From: CTSOIL-112 sp049291875
GTDB taxonomy: Bacteria > Pseudomonadota > Gammaproteobacteria > Burkholderiales > Burkholderiaceae
Direction: 5' to 3'
Length of the DNA stretch: 64,000 bases
Assembly: GCA_049291875.1 (NCBI GenBank)
Contig: JBATQE010000020.1
Coordinates: forward strand, 1-64,000
In this document: positions 1 to 8,297 of the stretch, in pieces
How positions within the stretch are numbered: the first letter of the stretch is position 1
How the letters are laid out: each line of letters starts with the position of its first letter
The notes under the pieces: generated by a model
The model's input: the letters and a program-made list of their open reading frames with translations, nothing else
Told to the model about the DNA's origin: nothing
Databases searched by the model: none
Translations under genes and position numbers: made by a program

Positions 1-78
1 CCATTGTCGACCTTGATATAAGCGCCATATTTCCTCTCGGTCTAACGGGGTTAGGCGGACTCGTTTGTGCATATTCAT
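1..78 (-). CDS. Transposase, N-terminal fragment (cut by window edge)
   Basis: Only 26 codons lie in the window; the gene continues beyond base 1. The protein begins MNMHKRVRLTPLDREEIWRL. That is a short basic start followed by the first helix of a helix-turn-helix of the kind seen at the N-terminus of IS481-like and IS30-like transposases. The start ATG is at 78, about 50 bases inside the presumed IS end, and an ATG two codons later is also possible. No catalytic DDE residues are visible because they would lie further left. The family is a judgement from these few residues. Confidence 0.6.
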   Translation of the reverse strand, partial: MNMHKRVRLTPLDREEIWRLYQGRQW

Positions 79-80
79 TT

Positions 81-103
81 CAGTATTTTCTCCGAAAATA
101 CTG
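81..103. repeat. Perfect hairpin between IS end and transposase start
   Basis: CAGTATTTTC, three bases (TCC), then GAAAATACTG form a perfect 10-bp stem. It sits between the IS terminus and the transposase ATG, where it would fold in the leader of the transposase mRNA. This is a common position for structures that stop read-through transcripts from producing transposase. That role is an inference. Confidence 0.6.
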
Positions 104-127
104 TAAACAACGCGTTAATTTTTTACA

Positions 128-205
128 GTATACTTTTTCCTTGCTTTGATCCTGATAGGTATCAGCATCCACGGGCGTGACCGTTTTTAATTGTTCGTTT
201 GCCAT
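128..205 (-). pseudogene. agaE: PTS mannose-family IID component (agaE-like), 5' fragment interrupted by IS
   Basis: The ATG at 205 lies one base after the stop codon of the IIC gene and is preceded by an AGGAAGGAAT-type ribosome site, exactly where IID follows IIC in mannose-family PTS operons. Only 26 codons remain (starting MANEQLKTVT) before the sequence turns into the IS end. The assignment as IID rests on operon position, since the conserved IID core would start after this segment. Without IID the IIC/IID membrane transporter cannot form, so this permease should be inactive unless the element excises. The remainder of the gene may survive on the far side of the IS, outside the window. 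Confidence 0.65.
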
Positions 206-206
206 T

Positions 207-1004
207 TTAGATTCCTTCCTCTTCATCATGAGCGACTTTGACCACTGCCGGTGATTCACCGATGTGTTCACGCATAAAGTATTCGATCAGCGCGAACACC
301 AAACCGACTAAGGCAACGGCCAACAAAGGCTGTTTGAAATAGGCGGTTAGCAAGAAACCCAGCACAAAATACGCCACATACTGCTTGCGCAACATAATGT
401 TCAACAAAATACCGAAACCGATCGCAGGCATTAAACCACCGGCGAATTTCAGACCGTCGGTAATCCACGCAGGAATCAATTGCACCAAGGTTTTTGCCGC
501 ATCCGCACCCAGATAAATCACGGAGAACGCGATCACCGAATAAAACACGAATAAAATCGCCATCCCCAAATAGTTCAAATTGGCAATGCCTTGGAAATTC
601 AGATTTTTCGCATAACGATCTGCCGTAGTCATCAGCGGTGAGAACACGGTGAACAAGAACGTGATACAGATTTGTACGAAAATGGCGAACGGTACGGCGA
701 CCAAAATCGCTTGCTCCGCCGTCTGTCCGGTCACGATCGCAAAGGCCGTACCGATAATCCCGCCCAGCACCACATTCGGTGGCTGCGCACCAGCCAACGG
801 TACCAAACCCATCCACATCAATTCAAACGTCGCACCGGCGACCAAGCCCAATTGCGGCTCACCGAGAATCAAGCCCACAATCGGGCCGGTGATAATCGGT
901 CGGTGGATATGGGTTAACACGTTAAACAAATCAATACCGGCGATACCGGCAAACAACGCAATCAGTAAGGCTTGCGTTAATGTGACATTAGCTACAGCAT
1001 CCAT
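207..1004 (-). CDS. agaW: PTS IIC component, N-acetylgalactosamine/galactosamine type
   Basis: This 265-residue, very hydrophobic protein has the EIIC-Man (sorbose/mannose family) pattern: an N-terminal helix region with IDLFNVLTHIHRPIITGP and the following GLILGEPQLGLVAGATFELMW segment, then further membrane spans. It forms the sugar channel together with IID in the inner membrane. It follows agaV by 24 bases with a good AGGAG site, and is followed after one base by the interrupted IID gene. The GalNAc/galactosamine specificity is inferred from the neighbours agaZ, agaS and agaR rather than from the protein itself. The reading frame is intact, but the partner it needs is broken. Confidence 0.88.
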   Translation of the reverse strand: MDAVANVTLTQALLIALFAGIAGIDLFNVLTHIHRPIITGPIVGLILGEPQLGLVAGATFELMWMGLVPLAGAQPPNVVLGGIIGTAFAIVTGQTAEQAILVAVPFAIFVQICITFLFTVFSPLMTTADRYAKNLNFQGIANLNYLGMAILFVFYSVIAFSVIYLGADAAKTLVQLIPAWITDGLKFAGGLMPAIGFGILLNIMLRKQYVAYFVLGFLLTAYFKQPLLAVALVGLVFALIEYFMREHIGESPAVVKVAHDEEEGI

Positions 1005-1028
1005 AGCCTTCTCCTCAGGTTAATAAAA

Positions 1029-1502
1029 TCACAGCAAAGACAGAATGTCTTTTTTGACGTCATCGGGGGTTTTCTGCACCGTACAGACCACGCCCTTTTC
1101 CGCCAAAGCGCGGAAGCTGCGGACATCATCATCGTCCACGCTCACCGTTTTATCGACTTGTCGCTTGCCTTCGGCAAAATGCATATTGCCCACATTCACG
1201 GCACCGATGGGCACACCCCCCTCAACCAAGCGCAAAACCGATTGAGGCGTGCGACAAACCAAGAAAATTTTTTGACGATCCGCAGCCTTGTGGATAATGT
1301 CAATGGTCTTTTGCAGCGTAAAGTAGCGCGACTCCACACCATTGGGCAAAGCCATATCCATCAGGCTTTTTTGCACCTCATCCGTCGCCAGTTCATCGTC
1401 CGCGACCAAAACCAAATTGGCTCCGAGCCAATTCACCCAAGTCATCCCCACCTGACCATGAATCAAGCGGTTATCAATACGGGTCAGTAAAATATTCGGC
1501 AT
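1029..1502 (-). CDS. agaV: PTS IIB component, N-acetylgalactosamine/galactosamine type
   Basis: A 157-residue cytoplasmic phosphocarrier of the mannose/sorbose IIB family. The N-terminus reads MPNILLTRIDNRLIHGQV, and His15 in the RLIHGQV motif is the residue phosphorylated by IIA before transfer to the incoming sugar. The length is normal for a stand-alone IIB. The start is supported by an AAAGGAG site just upstream. It lies between the agaS pseudogene (55 bases before) and agaW. No IIA gene is present in the window; in related operons it often follows IID, which here would be beyond the IS. Confidence 0.9.
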   Translation of the reverse strand: MPNILLTRIDNRLIHGQVGMTWVNWLGANLVLVADDELATDEVQKSLMDMALPNGVESRYFTLQKTIDIIHKAADRQKIFLVCRTPQSVLRLVEGGVPIGAVNVGNMHFAEGKRQVDKTVSVDDDDVRSFRALAEKGVVCTVQKTPDDVKKDILSLL

Positions 1503-1557
1503 AGGTTCTCCTTTTCTCTCAGTTTTATGAACAGACTTTTTAAATGCGACAAAAATG

Positions 1558-2485
1558 TTACAACTCAGGGGTAAAAACGTAGCGTGTCACCCCCTGCACC
1601 ACGCGGTTAACCTCACCACTCGGACTTGGGTTATCCGGCGCAACGCCATGCTGCAGCGCCAGTTTCAACCCCATCACCTGCGACACCAGCACATGCAAAG
1701 GCGCGAGCGCCGCGTCGGGGTAATGTTCAATAGATTCAGGCAAAGCAATGATGTGTAAACGCTCCGAATGCGGCCATGCATGCAACTCATTCGCCATCGA
1801 ATGCGGCGCAACCGCAATCAGATGCCGCGCTGTGCCGTCGTCCAACAATTCGATCAACATATCTCGGTCAAACTGCTGTGTGTAGGGATGCGTGCTGAAA
1901 AACAGGCACACCGTGGTGTTCGCATTGACAATGGATTTGGGGCCGTGACGAAAGCCCAACGCGGTTTCCGCCAAGGTCACCACTTTGCCCGCCGTCATTT
2001 CCAAAGCCTTTAACGCCGCCTCGCGTGCCGCGCCGAACAAGGTATTGCTGCCCAGATACACCAGTCGGTCGGTCGTGCAAACGCCCTCAATCGCCGGATG
2101 CGTCCACAGAATTTGATTCAATTCGTCGGCGACCCGAGCCACCGCCGCCAAATCCGGCTCGGCTTTCCCCGCCGCGCGCATGAGCAATTGATGCGTGAAC
2201 AGCAACATGGTGGAGAAACTGGAGGTCATGACAAAGCTGCGATCGTGCGTGCGCTCCGGCATCAGACAACAGCGTGTTTGCGGATTATCCGCGTGCGCCA
2301 TGGCGCCGTCGGGGTTGCAGGTCACATTGATTTGCACCACATTCGGTGCCAGTTGCGCCACTTTTTCGGCGGTATCCATGCTTTCCGGGCTGTTGCCCGA
2401 GCGTGCGAAGGAGAACAACACGCCCGATTTCGCGCACGACATGCGTGGCGCCATCCAGAACGAGGCTGTTTAAATGAGTGGGCAT
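1558..2485 (-). pseudogene. agaS: AgaS-type sugar-phosphate isomerase/deaminase, inactivated by an internal deletion and frameshift
   Basis: A start codon with a ribosome site lies at 2485 and reads MPTHLNSLVLDGATHVVREI, which resembles the beginning of AgaS proteins. After about 20 codons the frame is lost. In the next frame the sequence resumes at the conserved SIS-domain stretch VLFSFARSGNSPES and continues to a normal AgaS C-terminus (including TGFRHGPKS-like LGFRHGPKS and a GEVNRVVQGV end). Compared with the usual ~384 residues, roughly 80-90 residues covering most of the first SIS domain are missing at the join near 2435-2445. Family role: deamination/isomerisation of galactosamine 6-phosphate to tagatose 6-phosphate. 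Translation from internal ATG 2454 would lack the first SIS half. Confidence 0.8.
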
Positions 2486-2563
2486 TGTGCACCTACCTTT
2501 TTGTTGGTTTTATGAATTGCTTTGTGTGTTGCGTATGTTGTGAAATGAACCGTTGTGCGCTCT

Positions 2564-3853
2564 TTATGGATGGCGCGTCACCTGCGTGGCGCGGTAATAC
2601 GGCAGCAAAGCCTGCTGAATGTGAAAGTGCAGCAGCGCTTCAAATTCCGCCTTCAGTTGACCTTCGCGCACAGCTTCATAGGCAATCGGGAAGAATTGTT
2701 TGAGTACGCCGAGCGGAATCGTTTGGTCGGCCAACGCGGCTTTTAATTCGGCGACGGCGGACAGCATCCGTGGCTCCGGCCAATAATAACGACAGCGATC
2801 AGAGAAACTGTATGCACGCGACAGACGTTGCTCGTTCTCAGAACCTTCGTAATATTTTTGCCAATATTTCGGCTGCGCCAGCATGGCTTGCTCCAAGCTC
2901 GCTTTGAGCGACGGCGTACCCGGTGCCAAGATTTGCGCGATGTCGTCCAAGGCAAAGTAAGCCTCGCGCACGGCGAAGGTCAGTGCCGGACCGACCTTTA
3001 GAATCGCAAAGTGATCGCGTACTAAATCTTGAAACGCCTGTGGCTTTTGATAATCGGTGGAATGCGCCTCAAACACGGTATCAGCAAACTCATTGGATAA
3101 GGCGGATAAATCCTGCGCACGGCTCGGTTCGTAATCAATCACATTGTGATGATCAAACTCCACCCCCGGCTGCACCACCAGTCCGACGACACGCGGCCAA
3201 ACCGCGCTCAAGCTGTGTTCTGAAAATACTTTTTGATGGATATCGTAGGTGGTGCGCGCTGCGCTGGGTGAAGTCGGGGTGAGCACATTCAAATCCTCCT
3301 GCGCCCCGCCGGGAACCGGCACTTCCGTGCCGATGACATAGACAATTTCATGCGGCAATCCGCATTCCTGCGCTGTTTGCTCGGCGATCGCACACAGGCG
3401 CGCCGCGCGCTCTGCAACCACTTGATCACTCAACACCTTGGGATCGTCGGCGCACGACATACTGCAATCGAGGTGAATTTTTTGATAGCCCGCCGCGACA
3501 TAGTGTCGAATCAATTCATCGGCGTGGTTCATCGCCTCTTCGGCAGGCAAATGTTGCCAAGCGTTCGGACCCAAATGGTCGCCTCCCAACACCAAACGCT
3601 CGGCGCTCAAACCATAGTCATGCAACAACTTCGAGACATACGCGATAAATTCTTTGGGCGTCATGCCGGTGTAACCACCGAATTGATCCACCTGATTGGA
3701 GGTGGATTCAATCAGCAAAATATCGTCAAATGCCTGAGCCAATTTTGCCGCTGCCACAATCACGTCCGGATGCGCGCTACATACTGAAGTGACGCCACCG
3801 CGTCCGGTTTGTTTATGTTCTCGAATACGTTGTGCAATGACGTTAGTTTTCAT
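2564..3853 (-). CDS. agaZ: D-tagatose-1,6-bisphosphate aldolase subunit (AgaZ/GatZ/KbaZ family)
   Basis: A 429-residue protein of the GatZ/KbaZ family. In E. coli these act as the non-catalytic partner that stabilises the class II tagatose-bisphosphate aldolase (KbaY/GatY), splitting tagatose 1,6-bisphosphate to glyceraldehyde 3-phosphate and dihydroxyacetone phosphate. Family stretches visible are GGVTSVCSAHPDVI near the start, LVLGGDHLGPNAW, IHLDCSMSCADDP and YVIGTEVPVPGGA. The start at 3853 is chosen because it gives the family N-terminus MKTNVIAQRIREH. It overlaps the last 11 bases of agaR (ATGAAAACTAA), so translation is probably coupled. The catalytic aldolase gene is not in the window. 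Confidence 0.92.
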   Translation of the reverse strand: MKTNVIAQRIREHKQTGRGGVTSVCSAHPDVIVAAAKLAQAFDDILLIESTSNQVDQFGGYTGMTPKEFIAYVSKLLHDYGLSAERLVLGGDHLGPNAWQHLPAEEAMNHADELIRHYVAAGYQKIHLDCSMSCADDPKVLSDQVVAERAARLCAIAEQTAQECGLPHEIVYVIGTEVPVPGGAQEDLNVLTPTSPSAARTTYDIHQKVFSEHSLSAVWPRVVGLVVQPGVEFDHHNVIDYEPSRAQDLSALSNEFADTVFEAHSTDYQKPQAFQDLVRDHFAILKVGPALTFAVREAYFALDDIAQILAPGTPSLKASLEQAMLAQPKYWQKYYEGSENEQRLSRAYSFSDRCRYYWPEPRMLSAVAELKAALADQTIPLGVLKQFFPIAYEAVREGQLKAEFEALLHFHIQQALLPYYRATQVTRHP

Positions 3854-4631
3854 GATGGTGATCGACCTCGAATAGCTGGATGCGATGTCGATCAAACAAT
3901 TGACGGAACTCATCGGGGACACGCTGGTCGGTGACAACCCCGGTGATGTGGTCAAAATGCATGATCGAAGCAAACGCACGTTGATGGAATTTAGAAAAAT
4001 CGGCCAAGACGTAAACCTCTTTGGCTTGTTCGGCCATCAGGCGGGTTAATTGCGCATTGGCGGTGTTGGCCGTGGTGAATCCGGCGTGAATATCAATGCC
4101 GTTGGTGCCGATAAAGGCTTTGGAAAAATGGCAGGATTTCAAAATATCATGGGCAATCGTGCCCTCGAATGCCATCAAATCATGCTCCAATTTGCCACCG
4201 AGCGCATGCACGCGCAGGTGTTGCCGCTCGGACAGCGCCAGCAAGGCGGGCAAGGAACTGAGCATCACATTGATCGGCACATCGGGTAATTCCTGCACAA
4301 AGGCCAGTGTGGTGGAGCCGGAGTCGATAATCAACGAATCATCTTCCGGATTGACCAAATGTTTGGCGGCAAAAGCGCCGATGGCTTTTTTCGCGGCCAT
4401 ATTCAGATGGGAGCGGTCAGGGTTGGTGTGTGAGAAGGCAAAACGATTGGCAATCATGGCGCCGCCATGCTGTTTGCTCACATAGCCTTCATCATCCAGC
4501 TGGCGCAAATCACGATGAATCGTCATCACAGACACCTTGAACTCCTGTGCCAAACCCTGAACGGACACACTTTTTTGTTCGCGTAGACGTTCCAAAATAG
4601 CAGTTTGACGTTGAATACGGTTGGTTTTCAC
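3843..4631 (-). CDS. agaR: DeoR-family transcriptional repressor AgaR
   Basis: This 262-residue protein has a DeoR winged helix-turn-helix at about residues 20-57 (VSVQGLAQEFKVSVMTIHRDL) and a C-terminal DeoR sugar-phosphate sensor domain with the SGSTT and FIGTNGID motifs. AgaR represses GalNAc/galactosamine genes and is released by a pathway sugar phosphate. It is the first gene of the leftward aga operon. It lies divergent from the HPr-EI fusion across a 442-base AT-rich spacer that holds two near-identical TTTTACAGT boxes, candidate operators. The gene is intact although the operon it controls is damaged. Confidence 0.9.
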   Translation of the reverse strand: MKTNRIQRQTAILERLREQKSVSVQGLAQEFKVSVMTIHRDLRQLDDEGYVSKQHGGAMIANRFAFSHTNPDRSHLNMAAKKAIGAFAAKHLVNPEDDSLIIDSGSTTLAFVQELPDVPINVMLSSLPALLALSERQHLRVHALGGKLEHDLMAFEGTIAHDILKSCHFSKAFIGTNGIDIHAGFTTANTANAQLTRLMAEQAKEVYVLADFSKFHQRAFASIMHFDHITGVVTDQRVPDEFRQLFDRHRIQLFEVDHHHEN

Positions 4632-5073
4632 TTGAAAGCCTTTCTAATGAATTATTTTTCACAGCGGCAAACCATGTCATTACTGTAAAACAAAATGTTA
4701 TTTTTTGTCAATAATAAATCATTATCTAACACAAAAACGACACACATTTCATACAAATAACATCGTTTAAATGCCGCATTGGTACACGAGTTATCTAAAA
4801 ACACACCAAAAAAATAAAAATATATTGATAAAACAAGCCTCTATAACGATAGATTTTCAGACAAACAATAAGTTAAAATAACAATTGATCGCCTTTAATT
4901 TTACAGTTATTAACATATTTTAACATTTGTCATGATTTTTAGATAATCACTCAGTTTAAGACTGACTCACTTACGGCGCAACTGCTGTGCAACAGCGGTG
5001 ACAAAAACCCAACGAATTGCGCCAGATCCGTTGGATTTGCACTGCATTCCCGCCGCTCACTCAGGAGAAACGA
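4632..5073. promoter_or_regulatory. Divergent agaR / ptsHI control region with two inverted TTTTACAGT boxes
   Basis: A 442-base, strongly AT-rich spacer without a credible gene. Near agaR, 4674-4690 reads ATGTCATTACTGTAAAA. Near ptsHI, 4899-4916 reads TTTTACAGTTATTAACAT. The reverse complement of the first (TTTTACAGTAATGACAT) is almost the second. One such box near each divergent gene fits operators for a shared regulator such as AgaR. This is inference from symmetry only; no binding consensus was applied. Confidence 0.45.
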
Positions 5074-7125
5074 ATGTCAAACAACCCTTCAACCGATCGC
5101 ACAGATCACGCGGATCACACGTTTCGCCACAGCTTGAAACTACCCAATCCGCTGGGCTTGCACGCCCGCCCAGCCACCCAATTGTCCAAAATGGTGAAAA
5201 AACTCGACGCCCGTGTGTTCATCGAAAGCGAATCCGGTCAGCGCGCCGACTGCCGCAAAATGTTTGAACTGCTGGGTTTAGGCTTGTCACACGGCGCGGC
5301 CATCACGGTCATCAGCGACGACGAAGCGGTGTTGCGCAGCGTAGTCAGTGCGATTGAAACGGGGCTGGGCGATGACTTGGACAGCCAACCGAACGAGCCG
5401 AAACTGCAAAACGCCATGCTGTGGGCGCCACAGGGTGAGATACGCATGTTGCAAGGCGTCGGTGCTTCCGATGGCTTGGTCATCGGTACCATTCGCCACC
5501 ACCATCAGCAGCACTTTAACATCCCGAGCGAATCAGCCCAGCCAACCGAAGAAATCGCCCTATTCAATCAGGCGGTGGCCGAGGCGCAACGCGCGATACT
5601 GTCCCTGATGAATGCCGCCGGCGCGCGCACCTCGGTCGATCAAGCCGCGATTTTTGAAGCGCATTTGGCGCTGCTGGACGACAAGGACATGGTGAGCGAC
5701 ACCTTCGCGCGCATCGCCGAGGGGGAGAACGCTGCCCGCGCCTACAAACACGTGACCGACGCACGCATCGTTGAATTATCCAACGTCAGCGATGTCAACA
5801 TTGCCGCACGCGCCGCCGACATTCGCGATATTCGCAACCGCGTGATCAGTATCTTGCTCGGCGTGGAACAAAATCAAGCACACTACGACACGCCGGCAAT
5901 CATCTGCGCCGAAGATTTGACCCCAAGCGACACCTCACGCCTGAAACCCGATCAAGTATTGGGCTTCATCACGGCCATGGGCGGACCGACCAGCCACAGC
6001 GCGATCATCGCGCGTGGCATGGGACTACCGGCGGTGGTGGCGATAGGCCAAGCGATTCGCGAGCTGCCGGAGGACACGACCGTCATCATGGATGGCGTCA
6101 GCGGACGCGTTTACATCGAGCCGACGACGGAGCAAATCGCCAGCGCACGCGAGGCGCAAGCGGCGTTGCAACAGCAATTGGATGCGGCGCTCACCCGTCG
6201 CATGGAGCCGGGACAAACTGCGGATGGCGTGGCGATCCAGATTGGCGCGAACATCAATTCTGCCGAAGCAGCGGCCGCTGCGATTGATGCAGGCGCACAA
6301 GGCGTGGGCTTGATGCGCACCGAGTTTCTCTATCTGGAGCGCGACAGCATTCCGAACGAGGACGAGCAAGAGGCCGCATACCGCGCCCTGGCGCAGGCGA
6401 TGGGCGAGCGACCGCTCATCATCCGCACGCTGGACATCGGCGGCGATAAGGAGGTACCGTATTTGGGACTGGCGCATGAGGACAACGCCTTTCTCGGCAT
6501 CCGCGGTATTCGCCTGTGTTTTGAGCGCCCCGATTTGTTTATGCCGCAGTTGCGCGCGATTTGCCGCGTGGCCAAAGACCATGCGAACATCCACGTCATG
6601 TTCCCAATGATTGGCAAACTGTCCGACTGGATGCGCGCGAAAGAGCTGTTGGATGAAGCGCGCCAGCAAATCGGCGCGCCCAAATTCCCCGTTGGCGTGA
6701 TGATTGAAGTGCCGTCTGCGGCCTTGATCGCGCCGCATTTGGCCAAGCATGTGGATTTTTTCAGCATCGGCACCAATGATTTGACCCAATACACTTTGGC
6801 GATGGATCGCATGCACCCGCTGCTGGCGAATCAGACCGATGCCATGCATCCGGCGGTGCTACAGTTGATCGATATGACCGTCAAAGCCGCACTTGCACAC
6901 GGTAAGTGGGTCGGTGTCTGCGGCGGTGCGGCGGGCGAGGTCGCTGCTGCCAAGGTTTTGGTCGGCTTAGGCGTGCGCGAGCTGTCCATGAGCCCGCCAC
7001 AAATTGCTGTGGTCAAACAGGCTCTGCGCCAATACCGCTTGGACGAGTTGCAGGATTTGGCGCAGCGCGTACTCGCGCAAGGCAGCTCCAAAGCCGTGCG
7101 CGATATTCTGAGGGAACATGCGTGA
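5074..7125 (+). CDS. ptsI: HPr-Enzyme I fusion phosphotransferase
   Basis: A 683-residue protein joining an HPr domain (about residues 15-105, NPLGLHARPATQ with the phosphorylated His30) to a complete Enzyme I (from about residue 133, GVGASDGLVIG). Enzyme I marks include the PEP-phosphorylated His308 in GGPTSHSAIIARGMG, SIGTNDLTQYTLAMDR, and Cys616 in VCGGAAGE. It moves phosphate from PEP through Enzyme I and HPr to sugar-specific IIA proteins. Unlike FruB/NagF-type multiphosphoryl proteins there is no IIA domain. The start at 5074 is chosen for its AGGAG site; an in-frame upstream start at 5017 lacks one. It lies between the aga and nag operons and probably serves amino-sugar transporters. 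Confidence 0.92.
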   Translation: MSNNPSTDRTDHADHTFRHSLKLPNPLGLHARPATQLSKMVKKLDARVFIESESGQRADCRKMFELLGLGLSHGAAITVISDDEAVLRSVVSAIETGLGDDLDSQPNEPKLQNAMLWAPQGEIRMLQGVGASDGLVIGTIRHHHQQHFNIPSESAQPTEEIALFNQAVAEAQRAILSLMNAAGARTSVDQAAIFEAHLALLDDKDMVSDTFARIAEGENAARAYKHVTDARIVELSNVSDVNIAARAADIRDIRNRVISILLGVEQNQAHYDTPAIICAEDLTPSDTSRLKPDQVLGFITAMGGPTSHSAIIARGMGLPAVVAIGQAIRELPEDTTVIMDGVSGRVYIEPTTEQIASAREAQAALQQQLDAALTRRMEPGQTADGVAIQIGANINSAEAAAAAIDAGAQGVGLMRTEFLYLERDSIPNEDEQEAAYRALAQAMGERPLIIRTLDIGGDKEVPYLGLAHEDNAFLGIRGIRLCFERPDLFMPQLRAICRVAKDHANIHVMFPMIGKLSDWMRAKELLDEARQQIGAPKFPVGVMIEVPSAALIAPHLAKHVDFFSIGTNDLTQYTLAMDRMHPLLANQTDAMHPAVLQLIDMTVKAALAHGKWVGVCGGAAGEVAAAKVLVGLGVRELSMSPPQIAVVKQALRQYRLDELQDLAQRVLAQGSSKAVRDILREHA

Positions 7126-7145
7126 ATACGCCAACGCATGGAATC

Positions 7146-7176
7146 CAAAGCCCCGAGTAATGGCTCAGGGCTTTTG
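7146..7176. terminator. Bidirectional terminator between ptsHI and nagB-II
   Basis: AAAGCCCCGAG - TAATGG - CTCAGGGCTTTT forms a stem with one bulge and T tails on both strands. It lies between two convergent genes and can end both transcripts. Confidence 0.7.
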
Positions 7177-7193
7177 GGTTTAAGAAGGTACGC

Positions 7194-8297
7194 TCAGCGT
7201 GTCTGCGTCACCTTATTCAAAAACAAGGGTCGGTCGGGGTCTAAACCACGCGCCTGCGACAGTCGTGCAACGAATAAATAAAAGCGTTGCAACACCACCA
7301 GCGGCGCCGTCACCGAGCAGACCGACTCGGGAAAACGGCAGGCATCCAATGGCGTATTGATGACCACGCAACCCGCCTCACGCAGCGTTTTTACCGTCTC
7401 AGCACCCAGCACGGAAAACACCACCAATTGCGCGCCGCGCTGACGCATTTCGAGACAAAACTGCACCAATTGCGCCTGCTCCTGCCCCGGCGTGATGAAC
7501 ACCACCAGCGGATATTCGTCCTCGATCAAGCGCATCGGCCCGTGGCGCACCTCGGCCACGCTGAACGGCTCGGATTGTATCGCGCAGGTCTCCTTCATTT
7601 TGAGCGCCGATTCGGACGCCACGCTGTACAACAAACCGCGCCCGATAATCAACACACGCTGCTGTTCGGCCAAAATTGCCAATGCCTGCGCGTAGCCGTC
7701 GTATTCGGCCGAATCCACCGCATTCGACATCACCTCCGCCAAATCATGCAAACCGTCCAGCAAAGCCTGATCCTCCGTCCACAGCGCGACCCATTGCGCG
7801 GCCAAGGTCATCATGCCCAAACAGCTTTTGGTTGCGGCGACGCTGCGCTCTTGACCGGCCAATACCGGCAATACGCGGTCGGCGCATTCAGCCATCGGGC
7901 TATCGACTTGATTAACACACGCCACGGCATACGCACCCGCCTGCTGTAAGTAGCGCAAGGTTTCGACCAGATCGGGACTCGCGCCCGATTGCGACAGACC
8001 CACCGCCACCGTATTCGGCACGCGCAACGGCGATCGGTGCAAAGTCACCAAGGACAATGGCAGGGACACGGTCAAAATCCCCAGCCGCTGCATCAGCAAA
8101 TACGACCAAAATCCCGCCGCATGGTCGGAGCTGCCACGCGCCACGGTGATGAAGACATTGGGCGGCGCAGCGCGCAGTTGCGCCACCCATTCGTTCAAAT
8201 TGGCTGAATTTTCCAATTGCGCACGCAACACCTCGCCCGATTGCAATGCCTCTTTTGCCATCCAACTGGATTCAGTGGAAATGATCACCTTACTCAT
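7194..8297 (-). CDS. nagB-II: NagB-II-type glucosamine-6-phosphate deaminase (double SIS domain)
   Basis: This 367-residue protein has two SIS sugar-isomerase domains. The first has FITVARGSSDHAAGFWSYLL and LSQSGASPD; the second has LIIGRGLLYSVASESALKMKE and VAEVRHGPM. It is the GlmS-isomerase-like family without the glutaminase domain that replaces classical NagB in Shewanella and many betaproteobacteria, converting glucosamine 6-phosphate to fructose 6-phosphate plus ammonia. The start at 8297 has a GAGGAG site and its ATGAGTAA overlaps the nagA stop, so it is coupled to nagA. It is the last gene of nagR-nagA-nagB-II. A galactosamine-6-phosphate deaminase role cannot be excluded, which matters because agaS is broken. 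Confidence 0.87.
   Translation of the reverse strand: MSKVIISTESSWMAKEALQSGEVLRAQLENSANLNEWVAQLRAAPPNVFITVARGSSDHAAGFWSYLLMQRLGILTVSLPLSLVTLHRSPLRVPNTVAVGLSQSGASPDLVETLRYLQQAGAYAVACVNQVDSPMAECADRVLPVLAGQERSVAATKSCLGMMTLAAQWVALWTEDQALLDGLHDLAEVMSNAVDSAEYDGYAQALAILAEQQRVLIIGRGLLYSVASESALKMKETCAIQSEPFSVAEVRHGPMRLIEDEYPLVVFITPGQEQAQLVQFCLEMRQRGAQLVVFSVLGAETVKTLREAGCVVINTPLDACRFPESVCSVTAPLVVLQRFYLFVARLSQARGLDPDRPLFLNKVTQTR

Larger units (their letters stand above)
1..127 (-). mobile_element. Right-hand end of an insertion sequence inserted in the PTS IID gene
   Basis: The reading frame of the PTS IID gene is intact from its start at 205 down to about 128 and then becomes unrelated sequence. On the minus strand the new sequence begins TGTAAAAAATTAACGCG, a TGT-start end typical of many insertion sequences. 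It is followed after about 50 bases by the start of a transposase-like ORF pointing away from the IID gene. The boundary at 127 is inferred from the TGT end. The target duplication and the left end lie outside the window, so element length and exact family cannot be given. Confidence 0.7.

Noticed and set aside
2098..2703. 201-codon plus-strand ORF opposite agaS and agaZ
   Set aside because: It is Arg/His-rich with no family pattern, typical of the antisense of a coding strand.
6025..6849. 274-codon minus-strand ORF opposite ptsHI
   Set aside because: It lies wholly within the Enzyme I gene and has the His/Arg/Gln-rich look of an antisense frame.
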